15,488 nt of DNA. Origin: Ceratorhiza oryzae-sativae. Taxonomy: Eukaryota; Basidiomycota; Agaricomycetes; Cantharellales; Ceratobasidiaceae. The notes under the pieces are model-generated. The model ran no database searches and was not told the origin of the DNA. It saw only the letters and a list, made by a program, of their open reading frames with translations. Position numbers and translations under genes: made by a program. Of this stretch, positions 13,611 through 15,488 are shown in pieces; position 1 is the first letter of the stretch; every line of letters begins with the position of its first letter. Location of the stretch: contig JARWMV010000213.1 in NCBI GenBank assembly GCA_030998015.1, positions 1 to 15,488 on the forward strand. The letters run 5' to 3'.

Positions 13611-13720
13611 ATTGCGAGGTACCCTGGAACTTTCAGTTCCAGGGTACCTAGGAATCAGACGCCGCGCGCACGCCAGGGCCGCCTTGGCTTAAGCCAAGGC
13701 GTTCGCAGGCGTGCACGGGT
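13611..13720 (+). repeat. Family-4 and family-5 hairpins, simple tips
   Basis: Same order and spacing as 12197-12349, but the family-5 tip is a single CTTGGCTTAAGCCAAG hairpin. About 42 bp of nested hairpin are absent. Confidence 0.82.
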
Positions 13721-13788
13721 CATAAATTGTGTGGCAAATAGGGTATTCAAAACAACATAACTCGTGTTTTCACCTTTTTAATTTTTAA

Positions 13789-14317
13789 ATGAGAAATATT
13801 ACAAAATCACAATTTCACACTTTTTCTCCTCTTAGCCGAAAAATTATGACAAAAGAAGAACGATCACTTTTTTCTTTATCTGCTGATTTAAAGGCCATAT
13901 TGGTTGGTCTACTATTGGGAGACCTTTATGCTCGAAAACAAAAAAGAAGTGTAAATGCGTGTTTATGCTTCGAACAGGGACTTGTTCATGAGACTTATCT
14001 TTTCCATCTCTACGATTTATTTAAAAGTTACTGTCAATCAGCCCCCCAAACAAGTAATCGACTTCCTGATAAACGAACCGGTAAAATCTATGCTAGAGTC
14101 ACATTTACAACCTGTGCATTACCTTGCTTTAATGAGTTATATGACCCGCGCACGCCAGGGCCGCAGCTTATAGCTGCGATCGTAGGCGGGCACGGGTAAG
14201 TGATCTACTTACTCCTATATCTTTAGCTTATTGGCTATGCGACGATGGTAGTTTTTGTAAATCAAGTCAAAGAGTTACTCTTTGTACAGAATCATTTACT
14301 TTCCCCACAGAATCGAC
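13789..14317 (+). pseudogene. LAGLIDADG_2 homing endonuclease with a replaced centre and no C-terminus
   Basis: It starts with ATG 13789 and has an intact N-terminus: MTKEERSLFSLSADLKAILV, then GLLLGDLYARKQK (first LAGLIDADG helix), FEQGLVHETYLFHLYDLFK and LPCFNELYD. At 14144-14197 a family-5 hairpin replaces about 14 codons that read roughly LFYPNG..VPLNI in the copy at 7709-8251. The coding sequence resumes as DLLTPISLAYWLCDDGSF (second motif region) to TESFTFPT and is then ended by the family-1 element at 14320. Because DNA was lost as well as gained, simple excision would not restore it. It is closely related to the genes at 6599 and 7709. These probably derive from one endonuclease that multiplied in this genome. 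Confidence 0.87.
14144..14197 (+). mobile_element. Family-5 hairpin in endonuclease, alternative tip
   Basis: Base ACCCGCGCACGCCAGGGCCGC..GCGATCGTAGGCGGGCACGGGT with the tip AGCTTATAGCT. It replaces about 40 bp of coding sequence. Confidence 0.78.
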
Positions 14318-14319
14318 GC

Positions 14320-14491
14320 CCGCCGGCGTTAGAGGGAATCCTAAAGATTCCCTCGTAGAAAATGACGACCGTTCGTCATTTTCAGCCGGCGGCTAAATAT
14401 CGATATTATGCCGCGCACTAGCAATCGCAAACGGTTGCGATTGCTCACGTTGGTTGGTGGGACAAGTCCCACCAGCAACTAACGCGCGCGG
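14320..14491 (-). mobile_element. Family-1 element, short form
   Basis: 172-bp copy that ends the third LAGLIDADG_2 gene just after TESFTFPT. The C-terminal quarter of that gene does not reappear on the other side. Confidence 0.93.
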
Positions 14492-14700
14492 GCCTTCGCA
14501 AAGCACCGATTCTTGACCCCCGATTTTGCGCCAAATCGGACTCTTCCCTTACAGGCCCCCGCTAATCGATACCCCTGCCAAGACGTGCGCTAAAGCGCAG
14601 TTCTCTAGGCAGGGTGTAGATTTGCCTTCGCAAATCATCGATTAGTGGGAGCCCTCCGCGCTTAGGCCGCCCTGCGGGCGATCAAAGAGCGCGGAGGGGA
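14492..14700 (+). repeat. Diverged copy of an arm segment
   Basis: After the family-1 element the order is as in 4179-4336 of the right arm: GGCCTNCGCAAAGCA, the family-8 hairpin (14562-14645) and a family-3 hairpin (14652-14698). Between the first two, about 50 bp containing CGATTTTGCGCCAAATCG are inserted. Confidence 0.8.
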
Positions 14701-15018
14701 AGAGGTTCCCTAGCAGCGTGTACTTGTACACGCTGACGACAGGGTTAGGGTAGGAGATCTCAGCGCTTAGGCCGCCCTTCGGGCGATAAAAGAGCGCGTT
14801 AGAAAGAAGAAGTAAACTCCCCTGCAAAAAGCCTAGGTACAATTAATTATACCTAGGACTTTTTGCCGGTAGATCGCTAAAGCGGCCGTGGGCGGCAGGG
14901 GACTCCTAAGGATGCCCCTCAAACAATGCAGCGTAGCTGCACATGTTTGGGGGGCAGTAGGCGGGCGTTTGATTTATATCCTCTGCTAACTTCTATCCTC
15001 GCCCCTACAAATTGATGT
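14701..15018. repeat. Hairpin mosaic between arm-segment copies
   Basis: It holds CAGCGTGTACTTGTACACGCTG (14714-14735), a family-3 hairpin (14763-14797), GCAAAAAGCCTAGGT..ACCTAGGACTTTTTGC (14824-14867) and a type-1 family-2 hairpin alone (14914-14956). No gene is visible. Confidence 0.7.
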
Positions 15019-15240
15019 CCGCCGGCGTTAGAGGGAATCCTCAGATGAGGTAGCCTTGACCATGAGTCTCATGGTCCAGGCTACCTCCCATAAAGATTCC
15101 CTCGTAGAAAATGACGACCGTTCGTCATTTTCAGCCGGCGGCTAAATATCGATATTATGCCGCGCACTAGCAATCGCAAACGGTTGCGATTGCTCACGTT
15201 GGTTGGTGGGACAAGTCCCACCAGCAACTAACGCGCGCGG
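15019..15240 (-). mobile_element. Family-1 element, long form
   Basis: 222-bp copy. Both flanks match the flanks of the left-arm copy at 1640-1861, so the whole segment is a third copy of that part of the arm. Confidence 0.93.
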
Positions 15241-15457
15241 GCCTACGCAAAGCATCACCCCGCTAATCGATACCCCTGCCAAGACGTGCGCTAAAGCGCA
15301 GTTCTCTAGGCAGGGTGTAGATTTGCCTTCGCAAATCATCGATTAGTTGAGCCCTCCGCGCTTAGGCCGCCCTGCGGGCGATCAAAGAGCGCGAGGGATG
15401 GATTTTGTAAGGAGCGTTCAGCGCTTAGGCCGCGCCTAAAGGCGCGATCAAAGAGCG
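15019..15457 (+). repeat. Third copy of an arm segment
   Basis: Corresponds to 3957-4390 of the right arm, in the same direction: family-1 long element, GGCCTACGCAAAGCATCACC, family-8 (15263-15346) and two family-3 hairpins (15352-15397, 15421-15457). It differs by small changes (gcgcgaggg for gcgcggaggg and a few inserted bases near 15400). Its left flank instead matches 1862 onward of the left arm. Confidence 0.85.
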
Positions 15458-15488
15458 TTAGAGAAATAGCTTTTTGACCCGAGCACGC

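Overview
The window reads as mitochondrial DNA of a fungus. The only intact respiratory gene is nad6 (10813-11490). It lies among broken LAGLIDADG homing-endonuclease genes, two copies of a tRNA-Asn(GUU), and an extraordinary density of GC-rich hairpin repeats that fill most of the remaining sequence. The A+T-rich genes set against GC-rich palindromes recall the 'double-hairpin elements' described in Allomyces and the dispersed palindromes of other early-diverging fungi. I cannot name the species.

Layout. (1) 1-5817 is one giant, nearly perfect inverted repeat. The left arm runs from 1 to 3203 and the right arm from 3204 to 5817, with no spacer. The arms carry the tRNA-Asn gene at their outer ends (84-155 minus, 5663-5734 plus), a C-terminal LAGLIDADG fragment near the axis, and stacked hairpins. 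The left arm has 587 bp that the right arm lacks, bounded exactly by two direct copies of a repeat. The axis itself falls in the tip of a hairpin of that repeat. (2) 5818-6586 is hairpins plus about 350 bp of unassigned sequence. (3) 6599-8251 holds two LAGLIDADG_2 endonuclease genes, one split by a double hairpin and one lacking its N-terminus. (4) 8252-10812 is almost pure hairpin mosaic. (5) 10813-11892 is nad6, followed in the same reading frame, after a single TGA, by a LAGLIDADG_1 endonuclease. Its later parts continue in pieces to about 13036 between inserted hairpin elements. (6) 13144-13788 is unassigned sequence plus hairpins. (7) 13789-14317 is a third LAGLIDADG_2 gene broken by two insertions. 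(8) 14320-15488 is hairpins, including a third copy of a segment of the inverted-repeat arm.

The principal discovery candidates are the hairpin elements. Family 1 (222 or 172 bp; 13 complete copies and two half copies) is a bipartite element of four hairpins. The long form differs from the short form by exactly one 50-bp hairpin inserted in the loop of hairpin 4. Family 2 (C-run/G-run double hairpins) has target-site duplications of about 5-6 bp. Removing an element together with one duplicate restores endonuclease reading frames. In all four analysable copies, the short spacer between the two hairpins is the reverse complement of the target site (exact, or differing by one or two bases). Other families show filled and empty sites and shared base stems carrying different tips, so hairpins appear to grow by nested insertion into other hairpins.
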